Assembly: GCA_964019165.1 (NCBI GenBank) | Contig: OZ025269.1 | Location: 4,909,379-4,973,378 of the forward strand | Direction of reading: 5' to 3' | DNA: 64,000 bases | Origin: Mastigias papua | Taxonomy: Eukaryota; Cnidaria; Scyphozoa; Rhizostomeae; Mastigiidae | Shown here: positions 12,407 to 23,636 of the stretch, piece by piece | How the letters are laid out: every line of letters starts with the position of its first letter | Position numbering within the stretch: the stretch's first letter is position 1 | Made by a program: the position numbers and the translations under genes | Notes under the pieces: generated by a model | Databases searched by the model: none | What the model was told of the DNA's origin: nothing | What the model saw: the letters and a program-made list of their open reading frames with translations, nothing else

Positions 12407-12575
12407 CAGTGCAGTTTAATCCCGTTAAATCGTACCCTGGATAAGTCGGGCTTTCGTTTAGTCGGACTTATTTCTCATTTTGCTTGGATTCACTCCAACT
12501 TATTGAAACACTCGGTTAACTCGGCGGACATATTTCCAATCTCCCTTGAGGGTCCGAGATAACGGGGTTCTACTG
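12407..12575. mobile_element. Pogo/Tigger-like MITE
   Basis: A 169-bp non-coding element with inverted ends. The left end reads CAGTGCAGTTTAATCCCG; the right end, reverse-complemented, reads CAGTAGAACCCCGTTATCTC, with further agreement over a following TCG.ACCCT stretch. TA dinucleotides flank both ends (12405-12406 and 12576-12577), the target preference of the Tc1/mariner-pogo superfamily. There is no transposase inside, so it is non-autonomous. Confidence 0.65.
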
Positions 12576-12577
12576 TA

Positions 12578-14390
12578 GTTATTTTGAGTGAATCCACATT
12601 ATCTTTGTAACGTCAGTTCACTTATTCTATGCAACTTTCTATAATGGTTATCCATTCTAGACAAGGGATACGCGTTTTGCTTGTATAGGTGGTTTATAGG
12701 AAAGCGGTACTCGGCGGCTGAAAAAGTTAAGAAAGTTCAGCACTGGATTTCTGAGACCTAATAAAGTTGATAAGTTGCTACACACTTGAAATTCTGTTGT
12801 TACGCAAGCAAATCATCTGCTTTGCATAATATGCACAGATTTCCCTGTGATGATTATTATGGGTCATAATATATTTCAGTGTTATGTTTAAGTAGTGTCT
12901 GTTTGACTTTGACAAACTGCAGTATTATACTAATTCGAATATTCTGGCAATGAAAGCCTTAATAGAGCTTCAGTACTCAAATCATGAAAAATACTAAGAA
13001 AGTTTAGTATAGAGCGAAAATAACTTTCTTATTAAGATGTGTATGTATAAGCTATGTCTATTAGCATGAAGTAGGCAACTAGCTTTATAGCTGAAGATGT
13101 AAACAGTCTAAAGAGCTCAAGAACTCTGACTAGTTTTGGTTTCTTGAATGGGATTGAGTTATTATAAATAATTGGTGTCCGGAGGACAGTTTGAAATTTT
13201 TCTAGACTCTTAGATCCAAGCTTAAGCTTTGGCCTAAAATTGATTCAACTCGGATGTGTATCGCTTGCAAGTTAATCGAAGTTAATGAACTCGATATTCT
13301 TATTCTCAAGAATCAAGGAAAACACATGTCACGCAAAACTAGAACTAATAGATTGACAGGATCGACGTTAGTGATTGGTCCGTACAGAGTCACATGGGTA
13401 GAAAGAACACATGTGGAAAAATATAATGGCTACAATGGACTGTTTTGGGGGGGGGGGTGGATAATGTTGAATACAAAGATCGCGACAAAAGGAGTCTAGC
13501 ATATGAAAAGATTGCAGGGACATTTGTTTAACCAAGTAGGTTACCTAATTTTGCGGACAATTTCCAATCTGAAACTGATTGGTTGCGATATCGCTAGACC
13601 TGCCTATAATTTGTATATCTGTAAAGTCCACTTTAGTTATACATGATAGGCTATCTCTATTTTTACTTGAATTGCAAGGACGATATATCGGACATTGTAT
13701 TAGAAGAAGCGGTATTCCGCCTGCGAATAGGAAGCGTATGGATTATAGTCGTTATTTTTACTGTAAAATATGCTTAATAGCAATATGTAACTGCTATGAA
13801 ATTTTGATATGAAATCTCAACACTTTCGCTTCTTTCTTTAGTCCCCTTCTTTTTCTTCAATATTAGCGCACAGACAAGTATTTCGAGTTCTCCTTGTTCC
13901 ATGTTTCCTCCAACATGTCTGGCTCGCAACTAGTTTTCCCTCCGTCATCTCTTTAGACAATGTCATCAGGTGTGAACATACAGCAAACCGACAGTTTACC
14001 GATGAAAATCTATCAAGAAAAGTCTATAGACAAAGACCTATCGACAAACATCTACAGTGTGAACCCAGAATAAGGTTATCAGTAAAACGGTGCAGGTTAC
14101 AGAGCGCCATACAAATAGAATAAGTAGATAGGTTCAAACGTTTAGTGACTTGTTCAAATCTTACGGAAATTATACATGGCTGTTAATAAATCAATTTTGC
14201 AATTCAGAAGTAGCACCTCTTTTTACTGACATTTTAAGAAAAGGACAATGACTTAAAGAGTGTGCATTTGTGTTGGAAATATTAATGTACAAATCCATCA
14301 ACTGGTAATATACACCATTCCATAAATATTACAAACCAAGCTTGAGTCATAATCAGTGTGAGGAAGGTTAAAAGATTATAATTAGTTAAT
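12578..14390. other. No gene recognised
   Basis: Intergenic sequence with no convincing coding region. It contains a run of about 12 G at 13446-13457. The open frames are short and composition-driven. Confidence 0.3.
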
Positions 14391-14507
14391 TTAATTATAT
14401 ATAAATGTAAATTTATATATATACACATATAAATATGTGAAGAAATCTAATAAATATATATATATATATTGCTCAATAACTTTAAGACTTTACGCTCTAA
14501 AAATTTA

Positions 14508-14633
14508 AATAGACATTCATAATAAAAGCAACCGTTTGACGTATTCTCGCTAAGCTCCATCAGAAAAGCTTTAATTTTCTGATGAAGGTTAACACGGAAC
14601 GTCAAACAGTTATTCTTATCATGAATGTCTATT
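14508..14633. repeat. Foldback element in TA-rich DNA
   Basis: Outer arms AATAGACATTCAT...GTTTGACGT (14508-14542) and their inverted partner (14599-14633) pair over about 35 bp with a few mismatches. An inner pair CATCAGAAAA / TTTTCTGATG forms a second helix. The segment CTGATGAAGG followed by GGAACGTC recalls a degenerate hammerhead core, but stem I does not close. TA-rich DNA lies on both sides. Confidence 0.6.
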
Positions 14634-14724
14634 AATGTAAATATAAATATAAATAATTATATATATATACATATATATGTATAAATAGATCTAAATAGAT
14701 CTAAATATATATGTTATATATGTT

Positions 14725-14732
<8 letters not shown>

Positions 14733-14815
<83 letters not shown>
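14733..14815. repeat. (TA)n microsatellite
   Basis: An almost pure (TA)n tract of about 80 bp, at the right edge of a broader TA-rich zone that starts near 14390. Confidence 0.95.
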
Positions 14816-14821
<6 letters not shown>

Positions 14822-15279
14822 GCTCTTTGCTATTATTACTTTGATACGAATTGTAAATTTCTCACAAATGCATGATCTAGAACTTATGGAGTTAGCCAGA
14901 AAGCTATTAGGAAGCCCTCGTAATAGTTTTTCAGTGCAGACATAGTGTAAGTGGGTGCCAGTATGATGTCAAGATGGCTAGTTTCCAGATTCCAAACTGT
15001 GCGGTACTTTGCCACTGGAAACTGTGATAAATCCCGTACTATCTGAATATATGACTTCATTTTGACATTTTTATTCCCCGATTCGTTTTCACTGCATAGA
15101 ATAGCGTCAGATTAACCAATAAAATAAAGTTTAATGGCACCATCAGTGCAGTAGAGAACGTAGAAAGCAATCTCATTCCTTTGATTAAGGACAGTTATCC
15201 GCAATCACCTTGTATTTTATTTCTCATAGTGCTCAAGATCTTGCTTTGAGTTATATATTTATCAAACATAATAACAGTG

Positions 15280-15540
15280 ATCCTGTCGAATCCAATAGCA
15301 TTAGTTCTGTTAAGCCTGCCTGGCTTACGGAGGAATTGAGCGCAAATCGTATGGATTGATTCTACATGAAGATCTGTTGGCTCGCTAGAAGCTTTATTGC
15401 ATAAATGGCTTGGTATGTCGTAATTTTAGGATATTTTGACAAACGCTGAATTCCAACATGATAGCTTGAATTCAGAGTCGTACATAGGAGAACTTATAAG
15501 TAGGGCAAAAAGTGAAGATTTCCCGACAATTACTTTAATA
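15280..15540 (+). pseudogene. Possible LINE linker remnant
   Basis: The frame containing SVKPAWLTEELSANRMD (about 15313-15360) followed by broken frames with KICWLARS and ELISRAKSED resembles the endonuclease-to-reverse-transcriptase linker of LINEs, where a PWLT-type motif is followed by basic residues. No catalytic motif is present, so the call is tentative. Confidence 0.25.
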
Positions 15541-16298
15541 AGTACAATTTTCTTTTTGAAATGTTACTTTTCTTTCAAAATCTGACTCTTGGAAGAGAAA
15601 AGCAACTTCGTCTTTCTCCAAGAACATAAGAGTTTTCCGACAAAACGCCAGCCTAGCTCTACAGAGAGGTTTTCTCCATTCCCCCCCCTCCACCGATCCC
15701 TGTCTATCTATGCCACTGTCTGAACTGCCCCAACTAACTTTCATCTGTAACCAATCTCAAGGTCAGCAGCCATCAGTGAACAGCAAGCATGGATAATTTA
15801 TGTTTGCCACACCTTCACTCTGTCCACAACATTTCATTCGATAGTTCAACGATCCCAATGGAAGTTAGGTAGTTTCGTGCACTTGCGAGATGATGACCTT
15901 CCATTTTCCATGTTGGCAGACTCTATTCTGGCTCACGCTTCTCTGCGACTTGTGTCTTTCGTAGATGAGTACTCTGGCCTTTGAGGACATTTTATTCAAG
16001 AGACTTAACTAGATAATTTTACTTGCATATGGTTGTATTTGAACAACTATGTACAGCTGTAACTGCCTTTGTGCATCTATACTTTAGATGGTCCTTTGAC
16101 ATTCGTTTTGTTTTGGTATTTACGTGTCTATTTTACATTTTTGTTTCATTTTCAAAAATTAATTAGATTCAACTGTCAGGGCTTACAATAAAGGAAAGTT
16201 ACAAGACCACTATTTAGCAAGCATCAAAGGTGGAGCCAGAAAGAACGCTCTCCTATACTTCCATACATTCGTTCTTTTGCTAGAACAATTTTCATTTT

Positions 16299-16433
16299 CA
16301 AGACCACTTATTTAGTTGTTCAGGCCACTTATTTAGTTGTTCAGGCCACTTATTTAGTTGTTCAGGCCACTTATTTAGTTGTTCAGACCACTTATTTAGT
16401 TGTTCAGGGCAACTAATTTAGTTGTTCGGGACC
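16299..16433 (+). repeat. 21-bp minisatellite
   Basis: About six head-to-tail copies of a 21-bp unit (CCACTTATTTAGTTGTTCAGG). The central copies are nearly identical and the two rightmost are diverged. Confidence 0.95.
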
Positions 16434-16439
16434 ATTACT

Positions 16440-19400
16440 AGTGGTCACCACAACTGTTTCTTGGGCTCAGCAAACTAGATTGGATGTTTATGCATTTCCT
16501 CTGTCAATTCCTTGTCACTTGATCAAATGTGGGAATAATCAGCTCCTCTGTATTCAAATCTGCTGTCTACAAAGTCTCTCTTCTAAAGTCGAAGCTTTTC
16601 TTTTTATGACGGAGAACCAGATCAAGCACGTTAGTCAAATAGATGGCCGACAGATTAGAAGAAGCTTCAAATAACAGAGATGAGCTGCATTCTACTGCAC
16701 TAAATCATCATCATTGGCTCCTCCTCTTACCAGAGGATTGGTGTCCGTGTTCTTGCCATCAGTGCCGATTAGCTTTGTAAATAATGCATATATAGATATA
16801 GTAAAATTTGAGAACAATCTCCTTTCATTCACTGCAATAAATATTGCACTATGTGGTAGGCATAATTGTGACTGAAAGAATGCATACATGATATCCAGAC
16901 GGTATCATACAAGCTATGGTTACAAACATCAGGAACAGATTGATTTGTAGCTAAGTGCAATGAATGAAATGGGATTTTTCTCACATTTTCCTAGAATTAT
17001 TATTTCTTGAAATGGGTAGGAAATCTTGCCAGCAATAAGGGCATACCGTATGCCTCCTTACAATAAAGCTTAATGGATTGAACCGAACTGGAAGAATTAC
17101 GAGAAAGCGTAATAAACTTTATGGATGGCGGGTTGGCATATCAGGAGGGAAATTCAAAGTTGTAATAAAGTTAGGCACCAGGAGGACGACGGTTAGCATA
17201 CTCCTGTTTGCAATTTTGAAGTATAATGGGATGCTATTGGAAGACAGAGGAACAATTTTTGATCACTGAGACGAAAAATCCGGGAAATTGTGGCTCTCCT
17301 CTTTACGAAGTTTGATTGTTTCCAAAAGAGTTCATCTTCGACGACAGTTTAATTTTGAATGAACTTGTGACGAATGTGAGCTTTCTTTGCAGATCCAAAC
17401 TTGACATGTCATTTACTGCATGATCTTTATTATCATTTAGCCATTATTTATTCATCTGACCATTGGGAATTTGCAGTTACATAATTGCATAATATTCCGT
17501 GGTAAATATTTGAAATATTATCAGGGTACACAGAATTAACAGTAGGGCAAGAGGGCAATAGTAACGAAGGGACAAGACATTATTGCTCTCTGCTCAGTTC
17601 AGGGGAGATAATTGTTGCTCCTTAATTATGTTAGTATCATTAGGTGATGCAAATATCAAAGCTATTCTTGTTCCAAAAGGACATTTTTGATTTCCTTCTC
17701 CCCTTAGAAAAAGATAGGAGGGGCACTTACCTCTGTGCCCCCCTCTCCGTTCTTCTTAAGTATTATTACATGGACATATTGCCGGTGCACAAAAGATGCA
17801 GGAACACATGTAGTTTCTACTTCACTTGCAGAGAAGCCCATATCTGCAGGTTTGCTGGAGCAATTTCTTACTTGAAGCATACTTTACTTACTTTGAGAAG
17901 GAAATCGGTATAGATAAGCCAGGTTTAGACAAGGTTGGGAAGGAAAGTTTACCAGTGAACTCGCTTAAACTTGAAGGACCAGGCAACAGTTCTTTGCGAT
18001 ACGTGGATCTTTTTACAAGCTCTTTTAGCAGGGGAAATATTCGCTTAATACCCTGTTCTTTGACAACGTTTCTTGCCATCAGCTGTATCACTTCATGACT
18101 ATTCATGTGTCTCCAAATGTTATGATTAATGATAATTTCTGTTATGTAACGGAGAATCGACTCAGAGAAAGAGACATGTTGCCATCTCAACTAGACTGAG
18201 TTCTCTAATTCTACTACATTTAACCATAACCATTACAACGGGATACGAAGACACACAACGATAACAGGACATGATAGAGACACAACCTACGAGTGACTAC
18301 ATTAAAATTTCACAGGGGCTAATTTCACACATACATTACAAATCAGAAAAATGCAATCACGAAATATTACACAAGTTGAAAGTTGGGACGAAACCTCTGT
18401 TTCAGTTGCAACCAATGTGAATCAAGGTGATGCAAGTTACTGCACTCAATTACACTCAATGCACACTAGGTGCTGCGAGGAAACTCCGTATTTGTTGATA
18501 TACGAAGTTAGCAGCAAGGATGCATGAAAATATAAGATGAAAGGGACAGTTACACCAAACTAGCGGTGCAAACCAGCAGCAAGATCTAAGGAGTACAGTA
18601 TCTTACCGATGAGTGTCTCACATTGAAAGTCTTTGTCAAACCTAACGTCTTCTTATGAAAATAGATACCAAAAAGGTGAGAGATACTTGAGATATTTGCA
18701 CTTAATAGATATATGAAAGAATCGGTTTCAATCTCATCCAGTAGATAAGCATTATTTTTGAAATCATTAATAGCGAAAATTTCCATCATTGCGTAACAAA
18801 ATTTAGCTGTTAAACGCCAGCCTTTATTTTTCCAATTTTTGTTTATTTCAAGCTAAAGTCAATACTTCTCACATTCCTAAAAGTGGCTTCTCGCAGAGCA
18901 GGCTGTTTTCCCCTCTTTGTTATGTCTAATGCTATTAAGGAAAATCTAAAATCTTATCAAATGTTAAATAGTGTGCCCATAATTAAGACAATGAATAGAA
19001 AAAACCATCTCCTACACTATTATCTTCGTCTGTATATCTCATGCAGTTGAGAGACACAAAAAGGCTCATTCATGTGGTGAATGAAACAGTATTCCTTGGT
19101 GAAAGAAACTGTTTCTTTGCTCAAGAAAAAGACTTCCAAGACCATTTTTCATTCATTGAAATTTGATAACTTAGGGGTTCTAATGATTAATGGGTGGGGG
19201 GGGGGTCAAAAAAGTTTAAAGAAACGTTAATCAGAAATATTAGAGTGTGGATAAAATGACGACGATTCCTGTTTAGTTTTGAGTTATAGACTCTGCTATT
19301 TTATCAACCAATCAATTTGAGTGTTTCATAAACCTCATTTAACCTATATTGTATCGGATTACATTTTGATCCGCTACAAAAATTGTACCAGGACAGCTTT

Positions 19401-21780
19401 CCTCTTACTTATCGGACAAACCGATACAACTTTTGTACCTGTCCGAAAGCGAAGTATAGTTGTACCTGTACAACTAAATTCTGTACTGGAAAGGCATGCG
19501 TACGTAACTGCTTGGAGCAGATTTTATATCAAAGAGATCGAAAGAATCAGTGAGCTAGTTCTACGAGGAAACTATTCATAATGCCAGATTACCAACAAAG
19601 TCCAAAGTTGACTTTTGTTATTGATCTCTTAGCAGGAATGCTTGGGAATTCCTAACTTTTAGAAAGCTTCGTTTTGAGGTGTTAGTCCACAACGTCGGGA
19701 AATCGCGAAAAGCATATGAAAATTTCATACCTCATCACCATACTTGCCTGATATCTGTGCTTTCTGCAACTAGTGCTGATGCTACAATCGTTGCCAAAAT
19801 TACTTGGAACACCAAACATCTCTAAGATTTAAAGGCAGGCCATTGACTCAAATAGTACTGATACTAAGCGGGCCGTTTAAGTGACTTAAAGCCCCCCCCC
19901 CCCGAAAACAATGTTGGATTCTGTAGACAAGATGTTGCTACGTGTGAAAACGATCGAATTCTACGAGACGCCAAGCGTATATCACAGTAACACAACATTG
20001 TACGGGGGAGGGGGGAAGCTAGGTATTGAAATGTGTGAAAAATCTGCAATTCGTTCCAACAATTTTGGCAACGATTGTAGGTGAGAAATAGTTTCAAGAT
20101 AAGACAAGAAATTTCGCCCCAGCATTGATAGTGAGACAGGCTATTCGGCAAAAAATTGTCTACACTATTTAGTAGGTGCACTTGTCTTCAGGACATAATG
20201 AAAAGCTGCTACGAGTACAGACGTCTTGACTAGTAATTTTTTGTACAAGTTTAGCAAAAAGACTTTAGACCAGGGTTGTCCAAAGCATTCTTAGTGAGAG
20301 CCATGACGGAAATGGCTTATATTCTCTCCAATGTTAATAATATATAAGGGGATAAAAGGGAATTTTGCTATTACTGGGGGACTCGACACGTGTATAGACG
20401 CATTCGCTTTATCGAGATTTATTTGATTTATAATTATGGTTTATAACAATGTTTTCTTGTGACTTGTTCTCGATCTGCGGAGCAAACAGGGACCTCAAGG
20501 GAGTTTTTGTCCGTTAACAAAGGATGAAAACACAGTCCAACGCGGGGGTTTGTGTGAAATCCTCAACAGGCCAAACACAGGAAAATTAGCAAGGAGGAAG
20601 TCCGCACACTACGTGCAATATATCAACAGGTGAATACAACGATACTGACATTGATACGTCATGAATCCGAGCAGAACATTAACAATAAACAAAGACGTTC
20701 AAAGAATCGCTAAAGACCGGAGATGAAAATTGGTAAGCAAAGGTAGTGCCTACATCATTGATTGTACTAACGCCAAGAGAAATGTCTCTTGCATAAAAAT
20801 TCCGCAAGAAAATGAAGCAACACGTTCACATAGCAAAGAAGTGTCCGACATCTATTGCCTACCATCATCCCGCCTCTGTCACCAATTGTAACGATTTAGG
20901 CTCCTTGACAATGGAAGAGCAAAGGTATTTGTGAGGCAAAGCCCGAGAGCCTAGCTCTGAAGAAGCACTGCAAGATATTGTGATTTGTTTCTGTGTTATC
21001 ATCGACGAACTCCTTTAAGGAGCCATTCGAAAGTACGTAACATGTAGATGAGTGAGTGGCTTTGTGCCTAGTTTATGATAAACTGTTATGAAAAATGCAG
21101 AGGGGAAGGTGGGGTGTCAAATTACTCTTGTTACGTAACACCAAACATTTAGTGCAATGTTTTTACTTTTTCACTTTTTGATAAATGCTTTCTAAAAATA
21201 CTCAAATGAAGAAAGATCTTAAGACCTTATAGAGTTTCAGTTTTGTATTATCCCAATTATTCTAAAGTTTCAGCGAATTTGAGAATTATTACAATGTTCT
21301 TCTGGAATATGTTCTTTTAAGAAATGTGAGAATGGTGTTGTGGATGGTGGGGTTTCATGCCAGAATGCTACGTAGCAAAGAAGGGGTAACAAGCCGCTAC
21401 ATAGGGGGGTGGGGATCAAAATGATAATTTCTTCCGTTACGTACCTTGTTGATCCATGCTTGTTCTCTTACTACTACGACGCTAACACAGCGGGACTCAC
21501 AACCGGTTCACAGTACAGAAAGCAAGTACTCAACAAAAACTGTGAAGACACCCAACTAGCTCTGAAGAGTTTCATTCACACATTCACACATATATTCACG
21601 CAATCATGCGACCCTGTAGTCGAACAAATGGGAACTTAGCCAAATAATTCGAGAGAAATATGCCTATTATCCTTTCTTTCCTGTGAATATTTTCGCATTG
21701 CTCTCTTTCCTTGTGTTTTTATTGTTCTATCTGCGTTTGTTATTAAGTGGCACACACTTTCTTATCTCGGGTTAAACCGG
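16440..21780. other. Intergenic, one possible exon
   Basis: Over 5 kb without a recognisable gene except the exon-like segment at 17892-18138 on the minus strand. G or C homopolymer runs occur near 19196-19206 and 19892-19903. No tRNA, known repeat family or transposase motif was recognised. Confidence 0.3.
17892..18138 (-). CDS. Candidate isolated exon, unknown product
   Basis: A 247-nt open segment on the minus strand between an acceptor-like site (pyrimidine-rich, ending ACATAACAG) and a strong donor (AAA|GTAAGT). It would encode about 82 residues, including EVIQLMARNVVKEQGIKR and FPLLKELVKRSTYRKELL, an amphipathic, well-mixed composition unlike the shadow frames around it. I do not recognise a family and no flanking exon was found, so it may be a host-gene exon, an element fragment or chance. 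Confidence 0.25.
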
Positions 21781-22060
21781 TCTCGGTTATCTGATGGTAC
21801 CCGAATTCACTTAGAGGTCTCTCTCATTTAGAGGCAGTCTCTTATGGAATACTCTAAAGGATGAAATAAAAAGAGCTGGTACCTTAACAAATTTTAAAAC
21901 ACTGATCAACAAGTGGGATGGAAAGCATGTCATTGATCAATCTGCAAATAAGTTTTCTTCTCTTTTTTTTCTTTTATTTGTATCATAATTAAATATTTGA
22001 AAAGTCTGTTGGTACTACAGAACCTCACTATAGCACGAAAAAGCGGGAACACTGTTTTAG

Positions 22061-22101
22061 CATACTGAAAGCGTTTTTCGTCCGACACTCGTCAGAGTAT
22101 G
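22061..22101 (-). ncRNA. Hammerhead ribozyme motif, left PLE arm
   Basis: On the minus strand a 41-nt type I layout is visible: stem I CATACT, core CTGACGA, a weak stem II (GTGTCGGAC), GAA, a 3-bp stem III AAA/UUU with CGC loop, cleavage-site C, then AGTATG closing stem I perfectly. Compact hammerheads of this kind are known in PLEs. Stem II is the weak point. Confidence 0.65.
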
Positions 22102-22224
22102 AAACGTCGGATAGCGACCGAAAGGTGAACCGAAATATATAGCCAGATGCGGGTACACGTGATATGATGAATAATGCGTCTATTTGGCCCTATGATTGGC
22201 CAATTAGCACCTATTCACCACTGT

Positions 22225-22749
22225 TTACTTGAAGAGTCCAAGTGAGAAAATGAACTCTTTTTGTTTACACAAGACTGGGTTTTGAGTCTTAATGTAAACT
22301 GATTCCAAAACACCTAAATGAAAGGACGATCTTGCTTGCCCTATGATCCGAACATTATCGTCTGTGTATGGTTTGGCGCATTCTGGATTTGTAATAAGAT
22401 GTTGTCCTATGGCCGAATCACTTTTCATTTTAGAAATAGAGTTTTTACACATACGAGGTGGCTGTTCTCTTGTTGTAGTGGTTTTCGTCCTGATGCTCGT
22501 GGGTACATGTTGTTTTATTCTGTCTGCTAGTCTCTGCGTGGTGCACCCTACGTACCAAGCTTCACATCGGCACGAAAATTCGTAAACTACACAACTTTTT
22601 TGAGTGGTAGGAACGCTATCTTTTTTAGCAGATAGTAGCATAACCCTAGTGTTGTAAATTGCACGGGGCTTCTCAGCATAGAGGCAAGATGTAATGGCTT
22701 TGTTAATTTGGTTTTCAAATTTTGATGAAACATTTCCAATCCAGGGCAA
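22225..22749 (-). pseudogene. PLE GIY-YIG endonuclease region, left arm
   Basis: The C-terminal domain of a PLE polyprotein, 174 codons, ending at a TGA-less natural C-terminus followed by a stop near 22225. CVVYEFSCRCEAWYVG and CTTQRLADRIKQH form the GIY-YIG nuclease signature with its paired cysteines and downstream Arg and His. The domain nicks target DNA for insertion. It continues from the reverse transcriptase piece at 22806-23218, from which it is separated by a frameshift and a stop, so the polyprotein is broken. The same C-terminal end is repeated, with a few substitutions, on the plus strand at 28566-28746. Confidence 0.8.
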
Positions 22750-22805
22750 TTTTAGTTAGACCGGGCACTTTTCAGGACCAAACAGTTTTTCTGATGAAAT
22801 GTTGG

Positions 22806-23218
22806 CTAGTTTTTCCTTAATGCAAGAAACAAGGACATCTTCTGGTATCCATTGTCAATAAGCAGTTGTTTTACTGTGTCCAGCTCAGAATCTAACTTGG
22901 TTTTAGAGCAAATCATAAGTGCCCTATGAACGAAAGTTTTTATAATGTTGATTCTCCTATCTTTTGGGCTAAAGGAATTCCAACGGATGTATTGACCAGT
23001 AAACGTTGGTTTCCTGTAAATGCTGGTGAGAAATCCAGTGCCGCCTTTCTTAACCGAAACGTCTAGAAAATTCAAGGAGTTGTTTTGCTCCTTCTCTACC
23101 ATAAGATTTAGGGCTGGATGTAGCTGGTTGAGGTTGACGTGAAAACGGTCACATTCCAGCTCAGAACCGAAAATGACAAAAGTATCGTCAACATAACGAA
23201 AGCAGACACCTGGTTTTA
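22806..23218 (-). pseudogene. PLE reverse transcriptase fragment, left arm
   Basis: The C-terminal half of a PLE reverse transcriptase. It opens at the catalytic motif C (CFRYVDDTFVIF) and continues through SLNFLDVSVKK and YRKPTFTGQYIRW, both typical of PLE polymerases. Everything N-terminal of motif C is missing because the arm is 5'-truncated at the head-to-head junction (about 23225). A frameshift near 22850 separates it from the endonuclease domain. Confidence 0.8.
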
Positions 23219-23300
23219 TGGTGTTATAACAAGAGAACAGCCACCTCGTATGTGTAAAAACTCTATTTCTAAAATGAAAAGTGATTCGGCCATAGGACAA

Positions 23301-23564
23301 TGTTGTAATGGGTATCACGTGATTGTTGTATGGCTACGATATATCTATTTTTAGAGAGAGATTAGGTTAGATAGAGAGATAGAGAGAGTAGCACGCGTTT
23401 TGGTTGGATTTTGTAGAGTTTTGTAAATGGTTTGGGGTTTCGATGTTGTTTGGATTGTGGTGTTGTATGTATATAGTGTAAATAGTGGAAACGATTGTTG
23501 CTCTTTCTGTGTTCGCTTCTGCTCGGATCGGATAACAATCAGTGCCAAACAAGAAAACACAACA
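23301..23564 (+). repeat. Gypsy 5' LTR
   Basis: 264 bp, starting TGTTGTAATG and ending AAAACACAACA, so the ends form the inverted TGTTGT/ACAACA. A purine-rich GAGAGA stretch lies near 23355-23390 and a TATA-like GTATATAG near 23470. It appears identical to the copy at 28302-28565. Confidence 0.95.
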
Positions 23565-23567
23565 ATT

Positions 23568-23585
23568 TGGAGGTCCCACCGAGAT
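23568..23585 (+). promoter_or_regulatory. Gypsy primer-binding site
   Basis: TGGAGGTCCCACCGAGAT starts three bases after the 5' LTR. TGG is the expected complement of a tRNA CCA end, and the 18 nt would pair with a tRNA 3' end reading ATCTCGGTGGGACCTCCA. I do not assign the tRNA. Confidence 0.7.
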
Positions 23586-23636
23586 GTCTAGGCCGCCTTC
23601 GATTTGGATGGAAGGCACCACATATCTGTAATAAAG

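Noticed and set aside
23604..23636. Upstream start for the Gypsy polyprotein
   Set aside because: The frame is open from 23604 but that codon is TTG; the first ATG is at 23637 and gives a normal gag start.
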